Source: Lichina pygmaea (taxonomy: Eukaryota; Ascomycota; Lichinomycetes; Lichinales; Lichinaceae). From it: a stretch of DNA of 64,000 bases. Under the pieces are notes generated by a model. That model was not told the DNA's origin, ran no database searches, and worked only from the letters and a program-made list of their open reading frames with translations. The stretch is taken from contig OY730172.1 of assembly GCA_963422465.1 (NCBI GenBank), positions 2,790,001 to 2,854,000 on the forward strand, written 5' to 3'. The position numbers and the translations under genes were made by a program. Each line of letters begins with the position of its first letter. Position 1 is the stretch's first letter. Shown here piece by piece: positions 44,610-55,440 of the stretch.

Positions 44610-45310
44610 AACTCTTCCCAGAACCACGCTGTTCAAGGACCATCACTTTTGGCAAAGACTGGAATTTGCCATATGTTCTGGAAAACAGCTGACATCCAGT
44701 TCCAACCCACTCAAACCTTAAGGTGAAAACCCATCACCTTTGAGAATCACACCTGTTTGTCAAAGGTTGTGATCCTGGGATCTGTGATCTTCAACAACCA
44801 GCAATCCATCCACAACCAGAGAAAGAGAGTCTGAGGATAAGAGGAATAGTTAGTCTGAGTGACTCTGGAGCTAGCAGAGTTCTCAACTCAAGGAAAGTCT
44901 AGATAGGGAGTCTGGTCCCTAGTCTGGGTGATTACTCCTAGCTTTACCCAGAGCTTAGTTGGAATAAGCTGCCCAGGAAAGTCTAGTCTTGGGGTCTGGT
45001 CCCAGGACTAGATTATTACTGCTGGGAAACCAGGTGACTCCTCTCTCTGGCACCACTCCACAGACTGGAAACAGTTGACCTGTGCCAAGCAAGCCCTAGG
45101 ATAACATTAAAAAAGAAAAAACCCAGTTCCTCAGAAACCAACCTTAGAGCACCACCAGCTACACTAGCTCCCAGTCTCTCCAACACCCAAACCAGTTTTC
45201 CCACCACTCAAAGTAATATGCAGAAAGACTGGGAACTTCTTAACTCCTGGCTGAAAACACAAACAGTTCCAGAACCAGTAAGAAAAAGCTGGGAGAATCT
45301 TAAGCAAAAA

Positions 45311-45322
45311 CTCTGCAGAGAT
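45311..45322. repeat. Target-site duplication of L7, left copy (12 bp)
   Basis: CTCTGCAGAGAT is repeated exactly at 48327-48338, flanking L7 within L6 ORF1. Confidence 0.88.
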
Positions 45323-47100
45323 TTTTTTAATTTTTTTTTATTTTATTCTTACTCTGATTTGGCTGGTGAGCCATGCAGAACTTCTAGATACATGTTTTTT
45401 TTTTCCCAGAAAACCTTTGAAGGAATAAAAACTGAGACTTGAGTAAGACTAGGGAATTATCTGGGAGAATATGCAGTGTCTGGAGAAAATAAAATTACAG
45501 AGATGATAGGTTTTCTGGTAAGAGTTGGTGTGCTAAGTTAAACTGGTCTAGTCTTTTCAAAGACATAAACCAGAGAAGAAATTCTTTAAGCACTTTAGGC
45601 TTTTGAAGTAAAGTAGAGAAATTGTAGGAAAGAAAAGTGGCTTGCTGTCTTTGAGTAAGAAACTTGCTACAAGAGAAAGTGATATGTTAAGCAGTCTCTT
45701 CTCCAAAACCACAGGAACATAGAGGGGATTGGAAGTCTGGAACATTTGCTCTGAAAAGAAAGCTGGCTAGTCCTATCCTTGCTGATAGAATCTGCAAGTA
45801 AAGACTAGCTTCAGCTTTTCTCAAGTCTTTGAAAACTTTGAGATTTTTCCTTTGGGGTAGTCTGCAAAATAGCTCCCAGACTGGAGAACACTTCTGTCTG
45901 ATTGCCTGCCATCTGGCTTCCCACTCTTTCTGAAACACTTCTTAAAATTGTTTTTTAAAGTAATCTTGGTTAGTGGTTAGTTCTTCTAGCCATCTTGCTT
46001 TCCAGTTAGGTGTGACAGTAGACAGAGACTTTGGAGGTGTTCTCAGAGTAGAAACAAAAACAGTGATCTGGGAAAAGAGCTTATAGAGAAGTGAGAAGAG
46101 AGGATTAGAAGAAGTATTAGAAAAATGGAAAGATTGTAGGAAAGTTGCTGTTCCGAATTTGAAATAAAGATCAAGAGGTGGTAGGAATAGTTCTCCTTCA
46201 ATAAGAAATGTAGGAGTAGCTTTGAAGACACCTCCTATAGTTTTTAGACACTTAGTCTGGAAAAGATTTAGAGAAGAAATATTAGAAGATTTTTTGTGGG
46301 GATTGAACCAGACTCCTACTGCATAGCTGAGAAGTGATCTCAGTATTGCAGTGTAGACAAGTCTAGCAGAGAGAACAGGTAGACCCCATGTAGAAAAAGT
46401 AGTTCTGGAAAGTGCTGAGAAAAACTTGGAAGGTTTCTGTAACATGATTTTCTAGTATTTTTTCCAGAGAAGCTTGGAATCATAGTGTAATCCCAGAATA
46501 CACACTTCTTCCTTAGACTGTAGTACCACTTCTCCAAGTCTTAGACTGAGCTGAAGATTATCTGTTCTTCTTCTAGAAAAATAGAGAAGTTCATACTTTT
46601 CAGATGTAAACTTCATTCCATGATTTCTTGCCCAGTCTAAACACTTGGAGTGAGTAGACTTTAGCTTTAGGAGATTGCTTTTAAGAGAAGAGGAAAATGC
46701 CAGAAGGTTTGTATCATCTGCAAAGCTCAGAGCTGATACACCTTTCTCTGGTGTATGAATAATATTATGAAGATCTGAAATATAGAAAAGAAATAAAATA
46801 GGAGAGAGAGGTGAACCTTGAGAGACTCCACAGTGTACTGGAAAAAAAGAAGACTCTGAATCATCAAAAACAAGAGAGGCTTTTCTTTGGGTAGTGAAAG
46901 AAAAGATCTAGTTAACAAACCAGCTGGGGATTTCTTTTCTCTCCAGGATTTTCTTGAGAATTTCTGGCAGAACTCTATCATAAGCTCCTGAGATATCTAG
47001 AGAAAGAAGACTGACTACTATTCCTTTCTTCCAGACTTTTTCAACTTGGGAAGTGAGTAGAAATAGTGTAGACTCAGTTGATCTTTCTTTTCTGAAGTCT

Positions 47101-47114
47101 ATCTGGATTTCTGG
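47101..47114. repeat. Target-site duplication of SINE copy 1, left (14 bp)
   Basis: ATCTGGATTTCTGG is repeated exactly at 47556-47569, within the L7 reverse transcriptase. Confidence 0.92.
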
Positions 47115-47555
47115 GGGCGGCATAGTGTAGCGGGAAGCTGGTGAGAGTTTCCCACTACGTGGCACCCATGACCCGGAACTAGTGGTGTCAGGCCTGGAGA
47201 ACCTGACTAAACTAGTCGTCAGTTCGAATCTGACCCACCCCACATTCTGCCACAAAAACCCCCGAGATTCATAGAACTTGTCTAAGATGTACTCCTCGCA
47301 AGATGTATGAAAACCCCCAAGAAATAGCTCACCCAATATCTGTCAAGATCCACAAAACTCTCATTACTGTGGTTTTCCTATTTCCCCTACGGGGTTTGGG
47401 GTTTTCCCACAGTACGTACACTACAAACCACGGGGTGTACGGTAAATGCGTGAGGTCCCCGAGTCAAGTCTACCAGAGACAAAAATCCTTCAAGAAGTTC
47501 TGCATGGCTTAACAGCCAAATCAGTGTAAGAATCAAATCAAAATCAAAATCAAAA
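47115..47555 (+). mobile_element. SINE copy 1 (tRNA-like head, LINE-B2-like 3' end)
   Basis: This 441-bp element has no protein-coding potential. The head (47115-47245) has an A-box-like TAGTGTAGCGG (47123-47133), a B box GTTCGAATC (47222-47230) and a perfect T-arm hairpin GTCAG-TTCGAAT-CTGAC (47218-47234). Two further hairpins lie between them (see findings). The body (47246-47492) is unlike anything else in the window except SINE copy 2. The last ~45 bp before the tail (from 47493) match the B2 LINE 3' end at 30690-30734 at about 41 of 45 positions. The tail is AATCAAATCAAAATCAAA-like. An exact 14-bp duplication flanks it. The parts are those of a SINE made by RNA polymerase III and moved by a LINE. 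Confidence 0.88.
47123..47230 (+). promoter_or_regulatory. Internal Pol III promoter of SINE copy 1
   Basis: A box TAGTGTAGCGG (47123-47133) and B box GTTCGAATC (47222-47230). The ~88 bases between them exceed the usual tRNA spacing, so the ancestor may have had an intron or a long variable arm, or the head was rearranged. The B box matches GWTCRANNC exactly. Confidence 0.75.
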
Positions 47556-47569
47556 ATCTGGATTTCTGG
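47556..47569. repeat. Target-site duplication of SINE copy 1, right (14 bp)
   Basis: Exact match to 47101-47114; L7 sequence resumes after it. The first A may belong to the tail. Confidence 0.92.
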
Positions 47570-48326
47570 TAGCAGGTTTTCTTTCTCAGCCAGTTCACTT
47601 AGCTTTGTGGCTGCCAGAGCTTCTATCAGCTTCCCAATTATGTTGAGAAGTGCTATTGGCCTCCAAGCTTTGGCATAGCAATAGAATTCTTTGCTAGACT
47701 TTCTCAAGCATATTGTTCTGGCTGCTTTGTATCTGCCAGGGAAATGTTCTAGCTTCCAGCAGGCCTCCAGAACTTTGGCTATCTTTTTATTGAAAGAGTC
47801 TCCTAATACCTTTAGAAATCTATTAGGTAGAGTGTCTTTCCCAGAAGCTGTAAAAGGTTTTTTCTTTTTCAGAATATTGTGAATATCTTCTTTGGAGATT
47901 TCCTGGGATAGCTGGTGTTGTTGATGGTTGGCTGGCTGGTCCTGGGATTCTGGTACTGGCTGGAGAGGTAGAGGGAAGAACTGGGTTTTGAATACTTCTA
48001 CCTTTTCTGTGAAAGTTCTGGTAGTTTCTCCATCTTACTTTGTGAGCTCTGGAACAATTGGAAGTTCTGGTGGTTTGCCAGCTTTTTCTTTACCCCACTT
48101 GGCTATTTTCCAGTGCTTTTGTGTTTCAGCCAGGTTCTGGAGTTGTTCTCTGAATGTCTTTCTTTTAGTATTCTTGATCAGGTGTTTCTTTTCCTTTATT
48201 ACCTTTTCAAGTTTGTAGACTGGTTCTTGGTTTTGGAAGACTTTTCTTCTTAGTTTTCTTTCCTCTTTAATTTTCTCTTTAATCTCTTGGTTCTACCAGG
48301 GAACAGTGTACTTTGAGTCTCTCAGT

Positions 48327-48338
48327 CTCTGCAGAGAT
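48327..48338. repeat. Target-site duplication of L7, right copy (12 bp)
   Basis: Exact match to 45311-45322; L6 ORF1 resumes after it. Confidence 0.88.
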
Positions 48339-49374
48339 ACAGACCAGCACAGCCCAACCTCTATCCTCTGGAATTACTAACAAGATTATCCAGAAGCTTG
48401 AAAACCTCAACAAACATCTAGACAGACAAGAGACAAAACTATCTTATGCACAGGCAGCTGTAAAAACTTCCTCTGCCCAAATTCCACTAGCCTCCAGAAT
48501 TCTCAAAAAGGTTCTGGTACACTCTGGGCACCAGACTCCAGACATGGCTAACAGAACCTATGTCCAGCTATTCCAAGCTCTCCAAGACAGACTTCCAAGC
48601 TCTTATAACAAACAGATTAGGGTAGTGAGAAAACTCCCATCAGGGAATATTCTTATTCACACAGAGAGCCAGGAAACCAAGCTCTTTCTGGAGAAGAATT
48701 CCTCCTGGACTGCAGTTATCTTCAACACAAAAGTAATAGTCCAGCTCAAGAGATTCCCAGTTCTGGTTCATGGAGTCAGAACAGCAGATATCCAGCCAGA
48801 GAATCTGGAGGACACCTGCAAAAAAATCCAGACTAGCAACTCTTCTCTTGGCAAACAGATCACTATTCTGAGAGTATATTGGTCCAAGAAATCCATAGCT
48901 CAAAAGAAACAGGTCACCTCTCTTCACCTAGATCTCTCTACTCCCCAACAGGCCAACCTTCTTATTGAGAATAGACTAGTGCTGGAACACAGGCTACATG
49001 AAGTGGAGTCCTTTCTGGTAAACACAGTTATTGCACAATACTTCAAGTGCTTTGGCTATAGCCACCAAGCTCATGCCTGCAGAAACAGAACTGTCTGTGG
49101 AGTATGTGGTGGACAACATAAGAGAAGAGCATGTCCAATCTCTGAAAACTTGCTGAAGCCAAAATGCTGTAATTGCCAGAGATCTCACCCAGCCTGGGCT
49201 AGCACATGCCCAGTATGCCAGGAAGCAGCCAAGAGAGCTAGAGAAGCTTGGATCTCATGCCCAGGGAATAATGAGATCCCAATCTCCACATCTGACTCCA
49301 GTATCCTAATCTCCAGCTACACTTTTCTTTTTTTCCCAGCTATTACCAGAAGAGAAAAGACACAAAATAGCTGA
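48328..49374 (+). pseudogene. L6 ORF1 (gag-like, CCHC), broken by L7
   Basis: The open remainder of B1 ORF1 is a nucleic-acid-binding protein that packages LINE RNA. It shows a central conserved block (IRVVRKLPSGNILIHTES, RFPVLVHGVRTADIQPENL, HLDLSTPQQANLLI) and three C-terminal zinc knuckles, CFGYSHQAHAC-type, CGVCGGQHKRRAC and CCNCQRSHPAWASTC. The first knuckle begins YFKC, where L9 and L10 have YKC. The N-terminal part lies at ~45218-45322, before the L7 insertion, in another frame. Confidence 0.8.
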
Positions 49375-50561
49375 GCCAACCAGAAGCTCAGAGAGAATCA
49401 GAGGAAACTGTCCAGAAGTTCAAATTCTTGCTGCAAGATCAACAAACAATAAAAGAAAAGTACCAGCCAACTCTTTCAAGATCTTTGAAGATAAGGTGTC
49501 TACATGAAGAACTCTAAGCTTACTCTTCTCCAGTATAATGTGCAAAAAAGCTAATCAGTCCAAGAGCTACTTCTAGCAACCTCAGCTCTTCAAGAGGTGG
49601 ACATTATTGTGTCATGGGGCAGACCACAAGCATGTGACCACACAACAAGTCAGCTGACTTCATGTGACTTTTCATATTTTTACCCACCTGTGTTGCATTT
49701 CTCTTCTGTAGCTTTACCTTCTTATATGATAGGAACCTATTGATTGTTATCAATATCTAGCCCTTGACATTAGGTAAAGCTCTCTCTTGGCTGGACAGCC
49801 TACTGACAGAACAAAACAGAAAAAGAATAGACAGACATGCTTAGCTGGATAGCTGCTGCACTCACAGACTTGAGTCAAGAACCTGAGTGCTTGGCTGGAT
49901 AGCCCCCATCAAACAGACAGCAGACATGGAAGGCACTGATATAGAAGAGTGTATGATGGCACTGCAAGATGAATTGCAGTGAGTCATGGAGAAGCTGGAA
50001 CTTACCCAGCAAGATCAGGACAAGAAAGTGGCCCTGGGCAGGGATATGGAGGCACAGCTCCAATCCTTGCAGGCAGAGCTAGACTTTGTCAACAAGCAAC
50101 TTGCTGTACTCCAGTAGCAGTACCAAGAAGTGATAGAACAAGCAGGTTACTACAAAGCTGAACAAGACACTCTCCAGAGCCAGCTGATCTCACCCAGCTC
50201 CCTGACACCTGCAGCCCCAGCCCCCTCTTCTCTCTTGTGGGAGCCAGTCCAGCCAACCCAGCCAGCCACCACCACCACCCAGCAAGCCAGCTCCCCCAAG
50301 CTGGCAAAGCTCCTGAATCCTCCTGTCTTCATGGGAGATACACAAACAGATGAGATCTTCTTGGATGTTTGGAAGATCAAAATAGGTGATAAGATTGAGC
50401 AGGAGGAGATCCAGTATCTGGACACTCTAGCTCAGCTCTGTTATATCTTCTTCTGTGTTGGAGAAGCTGCACAGGCCCAATTGGAGCTGTTTGCAGAGAA
50501 GAGCTACACCAGAGCTCTGAGGCTTGCCAATGAACACCCAGGTGACTTGGTGTTCAGATCC

Positions 50562-50575
50562 ATGTTCAGGATTCT
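50562..50575. repeat. Target-site duplication of L8, left copy (14 bp)
   Basis: ATGTTCAGGATTCT is repeated at 54200-54213. The first A of the right copy may be tail. Confidence 0.88.
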
Positions 50576-53500
50576 CTCTACAACCCCCCCCAGTTATGTC
50601 TTTCCCTCTCTCTCAGTCTCTACCAGGAGGGAAAAAACGTAAAACAGCTGAGCCAAGCAGAAGCTCAGAGTGACTCAGAGGTGCACTCCCAGAAGTGCAA
50701 ATTCTTTCTTCAAGATCAGCCAACTCTGGAGGAAAGCTACCAGCTAACCCCTTCAAGATCTTTGATGCTGAGATGTCTGCATGAAAGACACAAAGCTGAC
50801 ACTTCTCCAGTATAATGTGCAAAAAAGCCAATCAGTCCAAGAGCTACTGCTAGCAACCTCAGCTCTCCAAGAGGTGGACATTATTGCACTTCAAGAGCCC
50901 TGGAAAAACTCTCACCTAGAAACAAGCACTTGAACTGTTTTCTCTTCCTTTCTTCCTCTCTACTGTTCAGAGATTGGCAGAACACTTTTTCTTATTAATA
51001 AAAATCTGAAACTCTCTTCTCTTCATCCTACCTTCTGGAATAAAGACTTTGTTTCTCTTGAAATCTACTTGGAAAACTCTCCTACTTCTCTTTGGGTACA
51101 TAATCTCTACTTCACCCCATCAAGTCAAGAAAACTACACAGAGGCATCAGAAGCTCTTCTCTGTTTACTCCAAAATGCTTTACAAGAACAAGGACAACAT
51201 ATTCTTCTCACAGACTCAAATCTTCACCACCCAGACTAGTCAAAGAAAAGAAGACTGTACTCTGAGACTGCAAACAAGTTTCAAGACCTAATGAAAGATT
51301 TAAATCTGGATTTAGCTATTGCACCTTTCACCTCTACCAGAGCAAGATCTCTTTCTGAAAAACCATGTTCTTCTATTGATCTGTCTTTTATTTCTTCTTC
51401 TTTTTCTAACTCTCTGATTTTCTCTAAAGTGGCTCTTCAGTTCTTTCATGGGTCTGACCACAGACCTGTACTAACCTGCCTGGACCTGGATCCTCCAAGG
51501 AAAATCTGGAAACCAGAAAGAAACTGGAGAACACTGGACTCAAACCTTGCAAGAGTAGAGTGTGAGAAGCTACACCTGCCCTTCCACTTCCAAGACAAAT
51601 ATGAAGTGGATGAGTACTTGGAGTATCTTGACAACTTTCTCCAAGAAATAGCAAGCAAATCCACACAGCTCCAGAAGCAATCTGGCCACTCAGTTCCCTG
51701 GTGGAATCAAGAGATCCAAAACAAGGTTAAAGAGGAAAGAAGAGTAAGAAGAAAAGTGCAAAAAAGGCAAGCAAGTCAAGAGGAACTTGAGCAAGCAACT
51801 AAGCTCAAGAAAAAGGCAGTCAGAGATGGAAAACAGAACACTTTCAGACACCAAATCCATGAGCTGGCCAGCTCTTCAAAGTTCTGGAAGCTTGCAAAGT
51901 GGGGAAAGTCCAAAGCCAACAAGACTCCTGATCTTCCTCTGGTTCCTGACCTGGAAACACAAGAAGGAATAGCCAAAACCTTTGAGGAAAAGACTAAAGC
52001 CTTCTCACAGCAGTTCTTTCCAAAAGCTCTAGTTCCAGAACCAGGCTCAGAAAGCTCCCAGACTATCTCTGAGATACAGCTCTCCCAGGAGGTAACATGT
52101 GAAGAAGTGGAGCAAATTCTGGCCAAGAAGAAACCTTTCACAGCAGGAGGGAGAGATAAGCTGCCAAATGGATTTCTGAGAGCTCTGGGGCCTAGGTTCT
52201 GCCAAGCTCTAGCTATTCTGACTTCAACATGCTGGAAACTGGACTACTTCCCTGAAAGATTTAAGAGTGCAAAAACAGTCTGCTTGAGGAAACCTGGCAA
52301 GGGAATCTACAATCAAGCTAAAGCCTGGCGCCCTATAGCTCTGCTAAACACAACAGGCAAGCTGATGGAAGCTATTGCTGCAGCCAGACTAAGCAAGATA
52401 GCAGAAGAAGCTGGACTATTGCCAGATATCCAGATGGGCTTTAGGAAAGGAAGATCCACAGAAGCAGCACTTTTCCTTCTAACCTCCCAAGTGGAAAAAG
52501 TCTGGAAGGAAGGCATGGTTGCATCCCTACTCTCACTGGATATCTCAGGAGTCTATGACAGAGTTCTCCCCAAGATACTACAGCAAATTCTGAAAAGAAA
52601 AGGAATACCTGCCTGGCTAGCTTCCTGGATCTACTCCTTCTGTGATAAGCGCTCTACCACTCTTGTCTTTGATGATTCTGAGTCTTGTTCAATTCCTATT
52701 CATTGTGGAGTTCCTCAAGGTTCTCCATTATCCCCTATTCTTTTTCTATTCTACATTTCTGAATTGCATGAGACTGTGCATACTCCCTCTTCTGGTGTAT
52801 CTGCCCTGGGGTTTGCAGATGATACAAATCTGCTTGCTTTTGGTCACTCCTTGAAAAGTAACCTTCTGAAGTTAAAGAACACACACCACAAATGTCTATC
52901 CTGGGCTGCAAGACATGGAATGGTCTTCTCACCTGAGAAATATGAAATACTTCATTTTTCCAGAAGAAGATCAGACAATCTTCAGCTCAAGCTCAGACTG
53001 GGGAATGTGATTCTCAAACCAAAAGAAGAAGTGTGAGTACTTGGAGTGTACCTAGATGCAAAGCTCCACTGGCACAAACACCAGAGGATTATTCTTCAAA
53101 AAGCACAGAAAGCACTCTCTTCTCTTTCTAGAACTTCCTATTCTACTTGGGGCTTTCCAGCTCACACATCATGTCTGGTGTACACTGCTATACTGAGATC
53201 TCTACTAAGCTATGCAGTGGGGATCTGGTTTAACCCTCTAAGAAAATCCTCCAATATCTCTTCTCTTGTTTCATTTCAAAACAGATGCCTAAGACTTATT
53301 GGGGGTGCCTTCAAAGCCACTCCTTCTTTTCTATTAGAGAGTGAGCTTTTTCTTCTACCTCTAGACCTATACTTTAAATTTCGCACTGCCTGTTTTCTTT
53401 CTTCTATTCAAAACTCCCCTCTCAAATACTTTCTTGACAGTATCTTTTCCACTATTTCCAGCTATGCCTCTCTCTTGAAGAAACCTTTAAAGAAATCCTC

Positions 53501-54199
53501 AACTATCTCTCCTAAGTGGAAACTCACTTGGTTAAGTCATATAACTACTAACCAGGCTAGTTCAAAGAAAGAACTAAAAAAGCTCTTTACTAAAGAGTGG
53601 GAAGACCAATAGGAAGAGAAGAAAAGAAGAAGCTATCCAGGCTGGCAGAATTTCTGTCAAAAGCCACACAAAAACAATCTGAAGCTCTACAAAGAGTTAC
53701 AGAAAGCTGAGGCAAGTCTGCTACTGCAAATCAGGACTGGAAGAATTGGTCTGGCAAGTTTTCTTTTCAGAGCTGGAGTTCCTGACTTCCCTACCCCACT
53801 ATGTGTGTGTGGCCAAGCAGAAGAAACTGCAAAATATATCACCTCTTCATGCTCTCTTTATTCAAGACAAAGATAACAAGTCTCTTTTAATCCCCAAGAC
53901 TTCACCACTATTATTTCAAACCCAGAGCTACTACAAAAGTTCTTGTACTGGTTTATGTCTTTGAAAAGACTAAACCAGTTTAATCTAGCTTTCAAACTCC
54001 ACTATTCCCAATCTAATACCTAGATTCTCTTCTCTTACCAGAAACCTCAAGATTCCTTTTGTTACATTCTCTAGTCACACCCTGCCTTCAGTTTTTATCT
54101 CTTCAAAGGTTTTCTGAAGGAGTTCACTATTAGCTAGAAGATCTGCATGGCTGTAAAGCTACTACCAGTGTAAGAATCAAATAAAAAATAAATAAAAAA
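50576..54199 (+). mobile_element. L8: LINE subfamily B1, 5'-truncated, near-complete ORF2
   Basis: This ~3.6-kb plus-strand LINE lies inside the gag region of LTR remnant 1. It starts in the 3' end of ORF1 (near 50576-50770) and holds almost all of ORF2 and an A-rich tail (54180-54199). The endonuclease begins LLQYNVQKSQSVQELLLATSALQEVDIIALQ (as short blocks). A 14-bp duplication flanks it. It is nearly identical to L2. A few stop codons interrupt ORF2 (see findings). Confidence 0.88.
51291..53036 (+). pseudogene. L8 ORF2, endonuclease end and reverse transcriptase
   Basis: This open stretch of 581 codons runs from the endonuclease C-terminus (RSLSEKPCSSIDLSFISSS, FFHGSDHRPV) through a linker to the reverse transcriptase (FRKGRSTEAALFLL, LLSLDISGVYDRV, GVPQGSPLSPILFLF, LGFADDTNLLAF). 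It ends at a TGA at 53034-53036 where L2 reads CGA. The rest continues in frame from 53037 to a TAG at 53610-53612, where L2 reads TGG. Upstream the endonuclease N-terminus (50796-51290) is also broken. Confidence 0.85.
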
Positions 54200-54213
54200 A
54201 TGTTCAGGATTCT
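54200..54213. repeat. Target-site duplication of L8, right copy (14 bp)
   Basis: Matches 50562-50575; LTR remnant 1 resumes after it. Confidence 0.88.
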
Positions 54214-54669
54214 GGACAACACTTTTGGAGATCCAGATCAAGTGAACACAGCTCAGACAAAGCTGGCAAATCTCAGCCAGGGCAAGAAGACTTTCTCAGA
54301 GCACTACACAGAGTTTATGCAGTACACACCCAAAACAGGGTAAGATGAGAACTCCCTGCTGCACATACTGCAGCTACAGCTCTCACAGAAGCTAGGGACA
54401 GCACTCTTGTACCAGGCTACCAAGCCAACAACAATAGACAAACTGGTACACCTGTGCCAGTTGCTGGATAATCATCAACAAGTGGAACAACATCACCAAC
54501 ATTCACACACAGCCCCTCTACAGCAAATAGGGAACACAGCTGGATCAACCTCTTGCACAGTCTTCAGTCACCCAGCTAGCCCTGCCAGCTCCCCAACCAC
54601 CTCAACAGCCACTAGTACACACCCAGGCCCCATGGATACATCAGCGGGGAAGCTCTGAGTCAAATAGGT

Positions 54670-55440
54670 GTGACAAGGCAATAGCAGAGCAGAACTCAAG
54701 CCTAACTGATTTGATAACCTTGACCTGACTTGGCTTGAGACTTGAGACTTGGATTGATGTACAAGACAAAAGACAAGGAAGGAAAAAAGAAAAGAAGAAG
54801 AGAAGAAGCTGGGGGAGCAGGAGAAGTTCTTATAGGCAGGGGATACAGTGGAGCAAACAGGCAACAGTGCAGATGGAACTTCCCGGCAAGGTGCGTGACT
54901 TGTGCCAGATATGCAACTGGGCCAGAACTGTGACATTACCCCTCTCCTTCACATAGCGAACTCCTGTGAGCCTCAGGCCACTTGTGGGCGTAGTTCCGTG
55001 GCTGTGGTTTCCTTGGGTATTTCTCATGGAAGTTGTAGATAGTGTCTTTGGTGTTGTCAAGATGCTCAATAGGCTCTTCAGTGGCATCTTCAATTGGCCA
55101 TCCGGACTATTTGACCAGGTACTTGAACTTCTGTCAAGACATTGCTAGCTTGGAGTCAAGGATTTCTTCAACCTGGAATTCTTCATCTGTGTCTTGACCA
55201 ATGACAGGGCCAGAGTGTTCATTTGATTGGCCAGGGATAGGATTAGCAGGTGTCAGACGTAGAAGGGAAACATGAAAGATAGGGTGGATCTTGAGAGTGT
55301 GTGGAAGCTCCAGATGGCAGGCACAGCTTCCGACTGTCTTCAACACCTTGAATGGTCCAATCCACTTGTTGTCAAGCTTTTTGCATGGGTGGTGTGTCCT
55401 GATGTTCTTGGTATTCAGCCAAACAAGATCTCCAGTTTGA
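54670..55440 (-). mobile_element. LTR retrotransposon remnant 2 (Ty3/Gypsy chromovirus), 3' part
   Basis: This fossil lies on the minus strand. It holds an LTR (54670-54935, 266 bp, TGTCAC...GTCACA), a purine tract directly before it and the C-terminal end of pol (~54936-55440) with the integrase tail (HPIFHVSLLR) and a chromodomain (KYLVKWSGWP). Chromodomains steer such elements to particular chromatin. Everything upstream is missing at the junction with L9, so the element is broken. It differs from remnant 1 in LTR length and sequence. Confidence 0.75.

Larger units (their letters stand above)
45323..48326 (-). mobile_element. L7: LINE subfamily B2, 5'-truncated, carrying SINE copy 1
   Basis: This minus-strand LINE has its A-rich tail at ~45323-45350 and is 5'-truncated at 48326, inside ORF2 downstream of the endonuclease. 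Recognisable parts are WWNQEI-region sequence, the reverse transcriptase (LPEIQI, SLLSLDISGAYDRVLPEIL, ALGFADD-equivalent region) and the C-terminal KMSLKRLDQFNL block. SINE copy 1 splits it at 47115-47555. The two halves contain several stops and frameshifts. Confidence 0.82.
44610..49609 (+). mobile_element. L6: LINE subfamily B1 with complete 5' end, split by L7
   Basis: This element occupies 44610-45322 and 48327-49609. The 5' untranslated region matches that of L9 (AACTCTTCCCA, then CAAAGGACCATCACTTTTG-like sequence and GTGAAAACCCATCAC), so the 5' end looks authentic. ORF1 follows, then the first ~35 codons of ORF2, where an LTR retrotransposon remnant begins at 49610. The 3' part is not found in this window. 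L7 is inserted in ORF1 with a 12-bp duplication. The two flanks of L7 lie in different frames, so ORF1 also carries a frameshift. Confidence 0.78.
49610..54669 (+). mobile_element. LTR retrotransposon remnant 1 (Ty3/Gypsy-like gag), split by L8
   Basis: This fossil is inserted in L6 ORF2. A 160-bp LTR (49610-49769) begins TGTCA and ends TGACA. A leader and a gag-like region with a capsid-type core follow (50280-50575 and 54214-54660). No pol and no second LTR of this type are seen, so it is broken and incomplete. L8 is inserted in the gag region, and an unrelated LTR element on the other strand adjoins it at 54670. With one LTR it cannot be dated; it is younger than L6 and older than L8. Confidence 0.65.
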
